NCBI RefSeq assembly: GCF_009937975.1
Contig: NZ_AP018441.1
Coordinates: forward strand, 1,178,001 to 1,242,000
DNA: 64,000 nucleotides
DNA from: Undibacterium sp. YM2
GTDB lineage: Bacteria; Pseudomonadota; Gammaproteobacteria; Burkholderiales; Burkholderiaceae_D
Direction: 5' to 3'
In this document: positions 1-7,731 of the stretch, piece by piece
How positions within the stretch are numbered: the first letter of the stretch is position 1
How the letters are laid out: each line of letters begins with the position of its first letter
Translations under genes and position numbers: made by a program
Notes under the pieces: generated by a model
What the model saw: the letters and a program-made list of their open reading frames with translations, nothing else
What the model was told of the DNA's origin: nothing
Database searches by the model: none

Positions 1-472
1 TCACAGGCAAGGGTATGCCGTGCAGGTGCGCCGCAAGAACGCGCCAGCTCCAGCCGCCGCCTTCAAGAATATCTACCGTCAGGCGGAAATGCATCAGCCC
101 AGTACTCTCTTGCCAATAAGCATGCGGATACTGGCCATGCGGTGCAAACACAGTGACCAGTTTTTCTACCTTGCCATCCGGCGCAATGAATTCTCTGGCC
201 CAAATCAATTTCCCTGGCGCATGGCTGATACTGACCTTGTAGTTTGAGCGGGCTTGTGTGGTCGGTACGCCCAGCTTTTTTGCCAGCCGGCGTCCTAGAA
301 AACCAGCCAGCCCCTTGCCCAGTCTGATATCTATCTCGCCTTGCAGCATACCGCCATGGAGATGGATTTGCTGCAGGAGAGGATGCAAATTGCTGAAAGA
401 CTCACCAAACCACTCCTGAACCGGGGTAAGAGGGGGACTCGGTATCGTGGTTTCTATAGTCATGCGTGCCAT
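1..472 (-). CDS. DUF4166-type protein, 3' end outside window
   Basis: An open frame of at least 157 codons runs off the left edge with no stop, so the C-terminus is missing. It reads from ATG at 472 (a second in-frame ATG lies at 463). The visible part has the look of the DUF4166 domain: a short lead with WFGESF, an HLHGGM turn, the basic stretch LAGFLGRRLAKKLGVP, then FIAPDGKVEK and a WSWRV strand. DUF4166 is often fused to or sits beside short-chain dehydrogenase-like proteins; its function is not known. The family call is by pattern recognition only. The gene diverges from the O-acyltransferase gene at 745, and the gap between them presumably holds both promoters. Confidence 0.6.
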   Translation of the reverse strand, partial: MARMTIETTIPSPPLTPVQEWFGESFSNLHPLLQQIHLHGGMLQGEIDIRLGKGLAGFLGRRLAKKLGVPTTQARSNYKVSISHAPGKLIWAREFIAPDGKVEKLVTVFAPHGQYPHAYWQESTGLMHFRLTVDILEGGGWSWRVLAAHLHGIPLPV

Positions 473-744
473 TGTAATGCTGCAAACCAAGCATGCAGAG
501 TAAGCCAGAAAAATAAAAAAGCATCGCTGAAACTGTTTGGTATGGCACCGATTTATCTTGATTACAAAGGGGCAGTAAAATGCCTGACCCACAGGTAAAG
601 CAGGCTTATGCTTCTTTTTTACAGCACATGGCATTAAAATCCCGCACCAGACACATATTTCGCTGATACGCAGGCCATATTTGGAAATGGCGGGCGCTTT
701 GATCACAGAGTACAAATAAGTAAGCACAAGGGAAAGTACAAAAC

Positions 745-2154
745 ATGGTTTTTAGTACGGTTAGTTTTTTATTTTATTTTTTACCGATCTTTCTCGTCTT
801 GTATTTTGCATTGCCGTTTCGCCATATCCGCAATATTGTCTTGCTGCTCGCCAGCCTGATATTTTATGCCTGGGGCGAACCAAAGAACCTGCCCTTATTA
901 CTGATTTCCATCCTGCTCAATTACTTGTGCGGGCTGGGCATGGGCCGGGCGCAAGAAAAAGGTGGTACAGGAAAATCCATCTTCATTGCAGGCATAGGTT
1001 TTAATCTACTCTTGCTGGCCTACTTCAAATATTTCAATTTTGCGCTTGATAGTTTGTATGCCGTGCTGAATGGTGTTGGTATCGCCATGCCCAAAGCAGA
1101 GGCAGTTACGCTGCCGCTGGGTATTTCTTTCTTTTCCTTCCATGCGATTTCTTATCTGGTGGATGTCTATCGCAAGAAAACGGCGCATGAAAAGAATCTG
1201 TTTGCCCTTGCCATGTATATCACCATGTTCCCGCAATTGATTGCCGGGCCCATCATACGTTTTTCCACCATCGCCAGGCAATTGCATCAGCGTCACCATA
1301 CTGTGCGCAGGGCGGAGCTGGGGATCAAGATTTTTATTCTCGGTCTCGCCCAAAAGGTCTTGATCGCCAATAGTGTGGCCTTGCCTGCTGACCAGATATT
1401 TTCACTGGCACCAGAGGCTTTGGGGCTGGCCAGCGCCTGGCTGGGCATCACCTGCTATACCCTGCAAATCTATTTTGATTTCTTTGGGTATTCGAATATG
1501 GCGATAGGCCTCGGCCTGGTGACTGGCTTTACGTTTCCGCGCAATTTCAATTATCCTTATGTCGCGCAATCCATCACGGAATTCTGGCAACGCTGGCACC
1601 TGAGCTTGTCGCGCTGGTTCCGTGACTATCTTTATATACCGCTCGGTGGTAACCGTGGTTCAAGTTTTACCACTTACCGCAATCTGTTTATCGTGTTTTT
1701 CCTGTGCGGGCTCTGGCATGGCGCAAGCTGGACCTTTGTGGCCTGGGGCTTGTATCACGGTGCTTTTCTGGTACTGGAACGTACTGGCCTGCAAAAAGTG
1801 CTGGCAGGCTTGCCCAGGGCATGCAGGCATCTGTATACGATACTGGTGGTGATGGTGGGCTGGGTGTTTTTCCGATGCGACAGTTTTGCCCAGGCTCTGC
1901 ATTACCTGCAGGCCATGGCAGGCGGCATGCCCGCAGACAATGCAGTCGCGCCTGTCATGAGCTTTATGAATGGCACGGTCATCACGGCCCTGTGCATGGG
2001 TATCCTGGTGTCTGTTCCCCTCATGCAGGCACTGAATAAGCCACTGGCACCCGTCAGGATGATTGTACCTGTTGTTAGCCTGACGCTGTTTGTCTTGTCG
2101 GCAGTCAGCCTGGCGACCGGGGCTTACAATCCCTTTATTTATTTCCGTTTCTGA
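745..2154 (+). CDS. MBOAT-family O-acyltransferase (AlgI-like)
   Basis: This 469-residue polytopic membrane protein is of the membrane-bound O-acyltransferase family, AlgI/PatA branch. Such proteins move an acyl (usually acetyl) group across the inner membrane for attachment to an exopolysaccharide or cell-wall sugar. It shows the N-terminal start FSTVSFLFYFLPIF, the family segment FPQLIAGPIIRF, the motif FWQRWHLSLSRWFRDYLYIP, and LCGLWHGASWTFVAWG carrying the expected catalytic His. Length and motif order match AlgI homologues. Start ATG 745 has a purine-rich AAGGGAAAG site upstream. The next gene, 15 bases downstream, encodes an AlgJ/AlgX-like partner, so the pair probably forms an acetylation module. 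No alginate biosynthesis genes are visible, so the acceptor polymer is unknown. Confidence 0.9.
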   Translation: MVFSTVSFLFYFLPIFLVLYFALPFRHIRNIVLLLASLIFYAWGEPKNLPLLLISILLNYLCGLGMGRAQEKGGTGKSIFIAGIGFNLLLLAYFKYFNFALDSLYAVLNGVGIAMPKAEAVTLPLGISFFSFHAISYLVDVYRKKTAHEKNLFALAMYITMFPQLIAGPIIRFSTIARQLHQRHHTVRRAELGIKIFILGLAQKVLIANSVALPADQIFSLAPEALGLASAWLGITCYTLQIYFDFFGYSNMAIGLGLVTGFTFPRNFNYPYVAQSITEFWQRWHLSLSRWFRDYLYIPLGGNRGSSFTTYRNLFIVFFLCGLWHGASWTFVAWGLYHGAFLVLERTGLQKVLAGLPRACRHLYTILVVMVGWVFFRCDSFAQALHYLQAMAGGMPADNAVAPVMSFMNGTVITALCMGILVSVPLMQALNKPLAPVRMIVPVVSLTLFVLSAVSLATGAYNPFIYFRF

Positions 2155-2169
2155 GACTGGAAGCTAAAG

Positions 2170-3393
2170 ATGAAATCATCCAGCCCAGGCACATCATCCA
2201 CAGGCTATAAAAAAAGTTTTTATAGCAGGGTAATCTTTATCTTTGCTTTCTTTGGCTTGTTGATACTGCCAGCCCTCATTCACCTGAGTGGCAAATGGCA
2301 GGGTAGTAACACGGAAAACCGCGTCCTGGCAAGCGCACCGGTATTACCGGCGAACATGGCAGATATGTTGAAATTCCCAGCCGCAGTTGATGCCTATCTG
2401 AATGATCACTTTGGTCTCAGGAGTCAACTGGTAGCATGGAATAACAGCCTGCGTTATCACCTGCTCGGCGATATCAATGCCGTGCAGCTGACTGCAGGCA
2501 AAGATGGCTATATCTTCTTTAACTCCCATGCTGCCAATACACCTTTGGGCATGGTGCACTTCCTGTGCGGTAGAAATGTGACTGCGCAAGACCGTGCAGG
2601 CATGGTGGAAACTGCATCCGGCTTCATGCAGACAGCTTTACAGACCAAGGCCGATAGTTACCTGCTCATGGTGCCTACCAAACCCATCGTCTATGCAGAG
2701 AAAATGCCGGACTGGTTGCAAAGCCAGTGTCAGTTATATACCCCTACATTGCCAGGAGTGATTGCCAGTCTTGATCAAAAACGAGGCCTGGCAGGCCGGG
2801 TGATCTATCCCCTGTCCGAGATGCTGGCGCTCAAGGCCAAAACCGAAGTGTATCCAAAAAATACTTTTCACTGGACAGGCATGGGCCCGCAAGCTCTGGC
2901 GCAATGGCTGTCTGAAAAATATTTTAAACATCCGAGCTTGAGCACGCTATCTGCGCAGTTGCATGACCGGCCCTCAGACATCCAGCAGTTCCTGCCTGGT
3001 GTCACACTGAACGTGCCAACCAGGGAACCCGACTATGCCCGGGCAGGTATTACTGCTTGCGCGGGAGTTGACTGTTTCCCTGAGTGGAAGGGTGTGGCTG
3101 CCTCGTTAGGCGATGTCAGCCGTTACCGGCACGAAAAAAAACAGGGGCCAAGACTGTTATTGATCTCGGATTCCTTTGGTCATGGCATCGCCGGTTTTTT
3201 TGCCGAATACTATGGCGAAGTCTGGCATCTGTCCATGAATAATATCAATCTGCTGACAGAGACTGAGCGCGCCAGTTTGAAAAAAATTGTTTTTGAAGAC
3301 TTTGCACCTGACCAGGTACTCTATGTATTTCATGATGCTGCCATCTCTTATTTTGAAAGAGCACCAGCTCAGCTTTTGAACGCAAAAAAATAA
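2170..3393 (+). CDS. AlgJ/AlgX-like SGNH-fold acetyltransferase partner
   Basis: 407 residues with one N-terminal membrane segment (about 22-42), then a periplasmic domain. Family marks are the ENRVL motif just after the membrane segment, DHFGLRSQLVAWNN, an FHWTGMG block (about 238-244) and the LLISDSFGHG block carrying the likely catalytic Ser. AlgJ/AlgX proteins take acetyl groups delivered by the MBOAT partner and place them on polysaccharide in the periplasm. Odd point: the usual D-x-H-W block reads T-F-H-W here, so the catalytic Asp seems replaced. It follows the MBOAT gene by 15 bases with a GGAAG site, so the two are probably co-transcribed. Confidence 0.75.
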   Translation: MKSSSPGTSSTGYKKSFYSRVIFIFAFFGLLILPALIHLSGKWQGSNTENRVLASAPVLPANMADMLKFPAAVDAYLNDHFGLRSQLVAWNNSLRYHLLGDINAVQLTAGKDGYIFFNSHAANTPLGMVHFLCGRNVTAQDRAGMVETASGFMQTALQTKADSYLLMVPTKPIVYAEKMPDWLQSQCQLYTPTLPGVIASLDQKRGLAGRVIYPLSEMLALKAKTEVYPKNTFHWTGMGPQALAQWLSEKYFKHPSLSTLSAQLHDRPSDIQQFLPGVTLNVPTREPDYARAGITACAGVDCFPEWKGVAASLGDVSRYRHEKKQGPRLLLISDSFGHGIAGFFAEYYGEVWHLSMNNINLLTETERASLKKIVFEDFAPDQVLYVFHDAAISYFERAPAQLLNAKK

Positions 3394-3465
3394 AACCCCT
3401 TGCCTCCTGCCTGCCTTCATTGCCAGGTGCGGCAGAAGCTTTTTGTGCACCTGCATTTCCGTGAG

Positions 3466-3474
3466 TCCTACAAG
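3466..3474 (+). promoter_or_regulatory. Recurrent intergenic motif TCCTACAAG, copy 1
   Basis: Exact TCCTACAAG about 200 bases upstream of the BON lipoprotein gene. With the following bases it forms a 31-base block that closely resembles one near 12.1 kb on the other strand (both end in GTCCTATAT). It may be a binding site for a shared regulator or an RNA element; this is inference from repetition only. Confidence 0.35.
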
Positions 3475-3677
3475 CTTGCGGTCCAGTGTCCTATATCTGA
3501 GGACCGTCGCCGCTGTTACGATGCATCCCATGCCTGAATGATAAAAAATCAGTGTGTTAAAGACTGACGGAGCAACACTGTCAGTCACAGACAATTGATG
3601 TAGTGAATGCAGGCATCTAAAGCAAGTCTTCCCATCTGGCATATAAACAGGTGAAATCCTCAACAAGGAGTATAAAA

Positions 3678-3992
3678 ATGAATAGCTTAGTTAAAAAAAT
3701 CACGGGTATTTTTCTGGCAAGCATGATGGTACTGATGGTTGGTTGTGCTTCAACTGCCAAACAGGAAAGCGCAGGCGAGTATATTGATGACACTGTCATC
3801 ACTACTAAAGTCAAGGCTGCCATCGTCAATGAGCCAACATTGAAAGCAAGTGAAATCAATGTTGAAACTTATAAAGGCATAGTCCAGTTAAGCGGTTTTG
3901 TTGCCGACCCGGCTTCATCCAGCAAGGCCGTCAGTGTGACGAGCGAAGTCAAAGGCGTTAAGTCGGTCAAAAACGATATACGCATTAAATAA
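3678..3992 (+). CDS. BON-domain lipoprotein (OsmY-like)
   Basis: 104 residues. The start is ATG 3678, placed by AAGGAG seven bases upstream. A short lipoprotein signal ends at the lipobox LMVGC, so the mature protein is probably attached to the outer membrane by a lipidated Cys. The rest is one BON domain (about 34-104) with the pattern DDTVITTKVKAAI, VETYKGIVQLSGFV and VKGVKSVKNDIRI. BON domains are thought to bind phospholipid; single-domain lipoproteins of this kind resemble E. coli OsmY and are often stress-induced. The gene is monocistronic, followed by a strong hairpin at 4007-4038. A CsbD gene lies just downstream, which suits a general stress role. Confidence 0.85.
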   Translation: MNSLVKKITGIFLASMMVLMVGCASTAKQESAGEYIDDTVITTKVKAAIVNEPTLKASEINVETYKGIVQLSGFVADPASSSKAVSVTSEVKGVKSVKNDIRIK

Positions 3993-4006
3993 TCAGTTGA
4001 TGGCCC

Positions 4007-4038
4007 GCGGGCTCTGTGCAGACCAGCACAGAGCCCGC
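4007..4038 (+). terminator. Hairpin after BON gene
   Basis: A perfect 13-base inverted repeat, 4007-4019 against 4026-4038, with a 6-base loop, lies 15 bases after the BON gene stop. No T-run follows, so it may be a 3' stabilising hairpin rather than a classical intrinsic terminator. Confidence 0.55.
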
Positions 4039-4152
4039 GCCATTCTGTAAGAGTACAAGAACCTGCAAATCACAGGTGATTCAAATAAACCTGCATCTTG
4101 CGGTTCTGCGCTTGCCGGCAATTACGTGACAGCCAGACGTGATTGCCATCTG

Positions 4153-4200
4153 CTCCACAAACAGCTAGCTTAATTGTTTAACTGATTGTGGAGTTTTTTT
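4153..4200 (+). terminator. Intrinsic terminator without an obvious gene
   Basis: CTCCACAA (4153-4160) pairs with TTGTGGAG (4186-4193), followed directly by TTTTTTT. The loop is long (25 bases). It is oriented for plus-strand transcription and lies upstream of the CsbD gene. Confidence 0.55.
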
Positions 4201-4355
4201 ATTTGTGTTCGCTAACACACTGAAGTGTTCTTTCTCTCCGCATAAACTGAATTTACTTTGATCCGGCAGCAACAAGGCAATGTTACTTATCGGTGATGAT
4301 GCAAAGCCGGATACAAGTAATTTTTGTAGTCCCCTTTTTATACAGGAGCTTCATG

Positions 4356-4538
4356 ATGAATTCAGATCAAGTCAAAGGCGCAGCAAAAAAAGTGGCAGGT
4401 AAAGTCCAACAAGAGGCAGGCAAGCTGGTCGGTAGCAAGGAGCAGCAAGTCAAAGGAGCCGCCAAGCAGGTAGAAGGCAGCATGCAAAAAGCGATTGGTA
4501 ATATCAAGGAATCATTGAAAGAAAATCACAAGCATTAA
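4356..4538 (+). CDS. CsbD family stress protein
   Basis: 60 residues, starting MNSDQVKGAAKKVAGK. AGGAG at 4344-4348 is seven bases before this ATG; a tandem ATG at 4353 is too close to it. The protein is small, hydrophilic and Lys/Gln/Ala-rich, with two copies of the VKGAAKQVxG pattern and the family ending of helices rich in K and E. CsbD-like proteins (E. coli YjbJ) are abundant in stationary phase or under general stress, but their molecular role is unknown. It is not in an operon with the permease gene downstream, from which 125 bases separate it. Confidence 0.85.
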   Translation: MNSDQVKGAAKKVAGKVQQEAGKLVGSKEQQVKGAAKQVEGSMQKAIGNIKESLKENHKH

Positions 4539-4663
4539 GCGCCTGACGCTACCAAGGTTTGAGCACCAGGCTGTATGGTGCTCAGACCCGGAAAATTCAC
4601 TGCGAGCAGCACGCAAATCGCTAATTCAATAAGCAGAATAATTCAAATGAATGGACAAAGGCG

Positions 4664-5896
4664 ATGGATGTACCTCTACCCAATTTACCCGCTGATAATG
4701 GAGGCACTGGCAACACTGACAGCAATGATGTCAGTCTGGTTGCTGAAATTGCTGCGCCTGAAATCAGAGCATCTGCCGCCACTGACACCTCATCGCAACT
4801 GATCCCCGGCATTCATGTTAACGCCCGTGGCCTTGCCCTGACCATACTGGCAACGGTTGCTTTCGTCTTCGCCCTGCGTGTCGCGCAACGCTTTTTCATT
4901 CCATTGACATTCGGGATACTGATTGCCTATACCTTGTCCCCGTTGGTCGATGCATTACAACGCCTGCGTTTACCGCGCGTGATTTCTACGACTCTGGTCA
5001 TGGTCAGCTTGCTTACTATCATCGCTACACAGGTCAATTCACTGCATACAGAATTTGACGCAATACTTGACCAGTTGCCTGTAGCAACTCGCCAGTTTTC
5101 CAATGAAATGAGCAAGCTGAAGCTGGGTCAGGCTGGCTTCATGCAAAAGATGCAGACAGCAGCGACAGAAATAGAAAAGGCAACCAGCCAGGCAACTACA
5201 GGCAGCCAGCCCAATGTGAAGAAGGCAGTTGCCAGTGAAACTCCGGTACTGAAGTTGCGTGAGCTCTTGTTGGCTGGGTCCTTGGGCTTCATGGACTTGC
5301 TGGGGCAGACGGTCATGATGTTGTTTCTTGTTTTCTTCCTCTTGCTGTCAGGCGATAAATTCAAAAGAAAACTGGTCAAGATTACCGGTCCGTCACTGAC
5401 ACACAAACGTATCACCGTACAGATACTCAGCAAGATCAATACTTCGGTACAGCAATACATGTTCATGCTGTTGATTACCAATGGCTTGCTGGCCTTGTTG
5501 ACCTGGATAGCATTTCACCTCATGGGCCTGGACAATGCCGGTGCATGGGCGGTCACGGGCGGCCTGCTGCATGTTATTCCTTATTTCGGGTCCATGTTAA
5601 TGGCGCTGGCAGTCTGCCTGGTCGCCTATGTGCAGTTTGGTACTATTTCCATGGCACTGCTGGTGGCTGGTGTTTCCATAGCGATTGCGGTACTGGTAGG
5701 CACAGTGGTCACCACCTGGATGACAGGTCGCATCACCCAAATGAATACAGCCGCAGTCTTTATCTCATTGCTATTCTGGGGTTGGTTATGGGGTGCCTGG
5801 GGTTTGCTGCTGGGCGTGCCTATTATTGTGGTTGTGAAAGTCGTTGCCGAGCATATAGATGGCATGCAAGCCGTCGCAGAGTTATTGAATGAATGA
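4664..5896 (+). CDS. AI-2E family transporter (YdiK/PerM-like permease)
   Basis: 410 residues. A hydrophilic N-terminus of about 50 residues precedes the first membrane segments (LALTILATVAFVFALRV), then a periplasmic helical region (about 120-190) and a cluster of C-terminal membrane helices. AI-2E family marks include PLTFGILIAYTLSPLVD, the LLVFFLLLSGDKFKRKL region, and the C-terminal GLLLGVPIIVVVKVV. The family was named after a proposed autoinducer-2 exporter, but members also act as Na+/H+ antiporters or undefined permeases, so the substrate is open. The Pro/Ala/Ser-rich N-terminal extension is longer than in many homologues. It ends 48 bases before a two-way terminator shared with the lipoprotein gene that faces it. 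Confidence 0.85.
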   Translation: MDVPLPNLPADNGGTGNTDSNDVSLVAEIAAPEIRASAATDTSSQLIPGIHVNARGLALTILATVAFVFALRVAQRFFIPLTFGILIAYTLSPLVDALQRLRLPRVISTTLVMVSLLTIIATQVNSLHTEFDAILDQLPVATRQFSNEMSKLKLGQAGFMQKMQTAATEIEKATSQATTGSQPNVKKAVASETPVLKLRELLLAGSLGFMDLLGQTVMMLFLVFFLLLSGDKFKRKLVKITGPSLTHKRITVQILSKINTSVQQYMFMLLITNGLLALLTWIAFHLMGLDNAGAWAVTGGLLHVIPYFGSMLMALAVCLVAYVQFGTISMALLVAGVSIAIAVLVGTVVTTWMTGRITQMNTAAVFISLLFWGWLWGAWGLLLGVPIIVVVKVVAEHIDGMQAVAELLNE

Positions 5897-5943
5897 GATA
5901 TTCGTTTTCGGGATCTGCAGTTTGCATCAGTCTTTCAGACATA

Positions 5944-5974
5944 AAAAAGCCATTCCTCGCTGGAATGGCTTTTT
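5944..5974. terminator. Two-way intrinsic terminator
   Basis: AAAAAGCCATTCC (5944-5956) pairs perfectly with GGAATGGCTTTTT (5962-5974). A- and T-runs on both sides let it end both the permease transcript and the facing lipoprotein transcript. Confidence 0.85.
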
Positions 5975-6012
5975 GCATTATCAAACCAGTCATTGCTACC
6001 GGTTGTGTAAAC

Positions 6013-6477
6013 TTAGTTGCGATAGACGTGATTGTCTTTTACGTATACCTGGGCACCGACGCGCAGATCGGCAATATTATCCTGGATAATGCTTTGATAG
6101 ACGCCATTATCCAGTCGCACACTGATCTGGTATGCCTCGCGTAACTGCTGGTTGCGATTATTTTTTTCTATATTGTTACCGACGATGGCACCACCTACTA
6201 CCCCGGCAGCCGTGGCCGCAGCATTACCCAGCCCGCCACCCACCTGATTACCCAGGATACCACCAACGATACCGCCGACTACAGCACCAGCACCAGGTCC
6301 TTTTTTCTCGTTGCTGACCTGTACTACCTGAATTGATTCAATCACGCCATAGCGGCCATAAGTTGCCTGAGAGGCTGGCGCCCCGGTCATTGCAGATGGC
6401 GGGCTGCTGCCGCAGCCTGTGAGCATGGCCGAAGCAACAAGTGTTGCGGCGATGGCAGTTTGCTTGTATATGTTCAT
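6013..6477 (-). CDS. Glycine-zipper outer-membrane lipoprotein (SlyB/Pcp-like)
   Basis: 154 residues from ATG 6477. GGAG sits seven bases upstream of this codon but only one base from the alternative ATG at 6483. A signal peptide ends in lipobox MLTGC. The centre is a glycine-zipper (about 60-105): GAGAVVGGIVGGILGNQVGG and VVGGAIVGNN, as in the 17-kDa antigen/SlyB family. A C-terminal SH3-like tail has ISVRLDNGVYQSI and VYVKDNHVYRN. These lipoproteins sit in the outer membrane and support envelope integrity. It is divergent from the Crp/Fnr-type regulator, with a motif-bearing 330-base gap between them. Confidence 0.85.
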   Translation of the reverse strand: MNIYKQTAIAATLVASAMLTGCGSSPPSAMTGAPASQATYGRYGVIESIQVVQVSNEKKGPGAGAVVGGIVGGILGNQVGGGLGNAAATAAGVVGGAIVGNNIEKNNRNQQLREAYQISVRLDNGVYQSIIQDNIADLRVGAQVYVKDNHVYRN

Positions 6478-6809
6478 GATCATTCTCCACTGTTGTGATG
6501 CAGATCATCTTAAATTTCACATCTCTATTGGTCAGTGCGATAGCGCACCTTCACTTGCATGCCGAAACCATGTGGCATGGCAACTCCCTTGTAGGACAAG
6601 TCCGACACAGTGCAGCGTGTTCAGCGTACAAGCGACTGCCAGACTCTCTGATGCCAGTTTTGCGGATAACAAACTAAAGTGTAATCAGCTTGAAAGTCAT
6701 CGGGAAAATCTTGAAAAACAACCGGTGTCAATGTCATGAAAATGAATTTTGTACCATAGCTATCTCAGGTACAGGACGAAATTGGATGTCTTTGAAAAGA
6801 GGAACAAAA
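6478..6809. other. Divergent intergenic region
   Basis: No ORF is supported. It separates the glycine-zipper lipoprotein (minus) from the Crp/Fnr-type gene (plus) and must carry both promoters. It contains copy 2 of the TCCTACAAG motif at 6588-6596 (minus-strand reading). Confidence 0.5.
6588..6596 (-). promoter_or_regulatory. Recurrent intergenic motif TCCTACAAG, copy 2
   Basis: The plus strand reads CTTGTAGGA, the exact reverse complement of copy 1. It lies between two divergent genes, 111 bases from the lipoprotein start and 214 bases from the regulator start. Confidence 0.35.
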
Positions 6810-7637
6810 ATGAATATCACGCAAACACAAGTTTCTATGACCGCACATCCATCGCTGATTCCCGGCGGTACTTTGCATCGCAGGTATTCAGTTGATTATG
6901 CACCAGCAGCCGCAACTGATGTCGGCCTGCTTGATGAAACCATGCAGAACGACATCCTCGCTGCTTTGCCTGAAGATGAACTGGCGTTCCTCCTGCCGCA
7001 CCTGGAACTGGTGCATCTGCCATTTGATAAAGAACTGTATGAGTATGGAGCCAAGCTGTCCCACGTGTATTTTCCTACCACTGCCGTCGTGGCCTTGCTG
7101 TACGTACTGGCTGATGGTGATGTTACAGAAATCGGCGTGACTGGCCACGAAGGTTTGCTGGGCATTTCTGCCGTCATGGGCGAACGTGCCCTGGGTACGG
7201 CCATGGTGCAATGTGCTGGTGACGCCTATAAACTTAAAGCCTCAGTATTGAAAGAGGCTTATGCTAGGGGCGGAAAGTTGCAGCAGATACTGATGCGTTA
7301 TACCCAGGCCCTGTTTGCCCAGATGGCGCAAAATTCTGTCTGTGGCCGCCATTATTCGATAGACCAGCAATTATCACGCTGGTTGCTCGACAGGCTGGAC
7401 CGCCTGCATTGCAATGAAATCAAAGTCACGCAGGAGATGATCGCCAATATGCTCGGTGTACGTCGCGAAAGCGTGACAGAGGCCGCCGGTAAATTGCAGC
7501 ACGAAGGCCTGATCCAGTACAAGCGAGGCAATATCACCATGCTCGACCGTGAAGGCCTGGAAATGCATGCCGGTGAATGTTATCGCGTCTCCAAACAAGA
7601 GTTTGACCAGATACTCTCCACCGCCATGGCACGCTAA
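6810..7637 (+). CDS. Crp/Fnr-type transcriptional regulator
   Basis: 275 residues. ATG 6810 is chosen because AGAGGA lies six bases upstream; the frame is open further 5' but without a site. There is an N-terminal cyclic-nucleotide-binding-like beta-barrel (about 50-170) with VYFPTTAVVALLYVL and EIGVTGHEGLLGIS, then a helix-turn-helix at about 215-250 (VTQEMIANMLGVRRESVTEA). The Cys cluster that would bind an Fe-S centre in FNR is absent, so it is not an oxygen-sensing FNR; the effector is unknown. This subfamily is common in Burkholderiales near envelope stress genes. The facing kinase gene shares its terminator. Confidence 0.85.
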   Translation: MNITQTQVSMTAHPSLIPGGTLHRRYSVDYAPAAATDVGLLDETMQNDILAALPEDELAFLLPHLELVHLPFDKELYEYGAKLSHVYFPTTAVVALLYVLADGDVTEIGVTGHEGLLGISAVMGERALGTAMVQCAGDAYKLKASVLKEAYARGGKLQQILMRYTQALFAQMAQNSVCGRHYSIDQQLSRWLLDRLDRLHCNEIKVTQEMIANMLGVRRESVTEAAGKLQHEGLIQYKRGNITMLDREGLEMHAGECYRVSKQEFDQILSTAMAR

Positions 7638-7700
7638 TGTAATGGATGCACAGGTTTATCAGCCTGATTGATCTGGCCAGGCTGTTCAGGAAAAATCAAG

Positions 7701-7731
7701 ATCCCGTTGCGCAGGCAACGGGATTTTTTTT
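7701..7731. terminator. Two-way intrinsic terminator
   Basis: ATCCCGTTGC (7701-7710) pairs with GCAACGGGAT (7714-7723), followed by eight T. It sits between the convergent regulator and kinase genes and overlaps the kinase stop codon at 7730. Confidence 0.8.

Larger units (their letters stand above)
3993..4355. other. Intergenic region, possible small RNA
   Basis: No ORF is supported here. The stretch holds two hairpins: 4007-4038 (end of the BON transcript) and 4153-4193 followed by seven T. The second terminator lies 160 bases before the CsbD gene with no gene just before it, so an unannotated short transcript between the two is possible. No clear promoter was identified. Confidence 0.3.
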
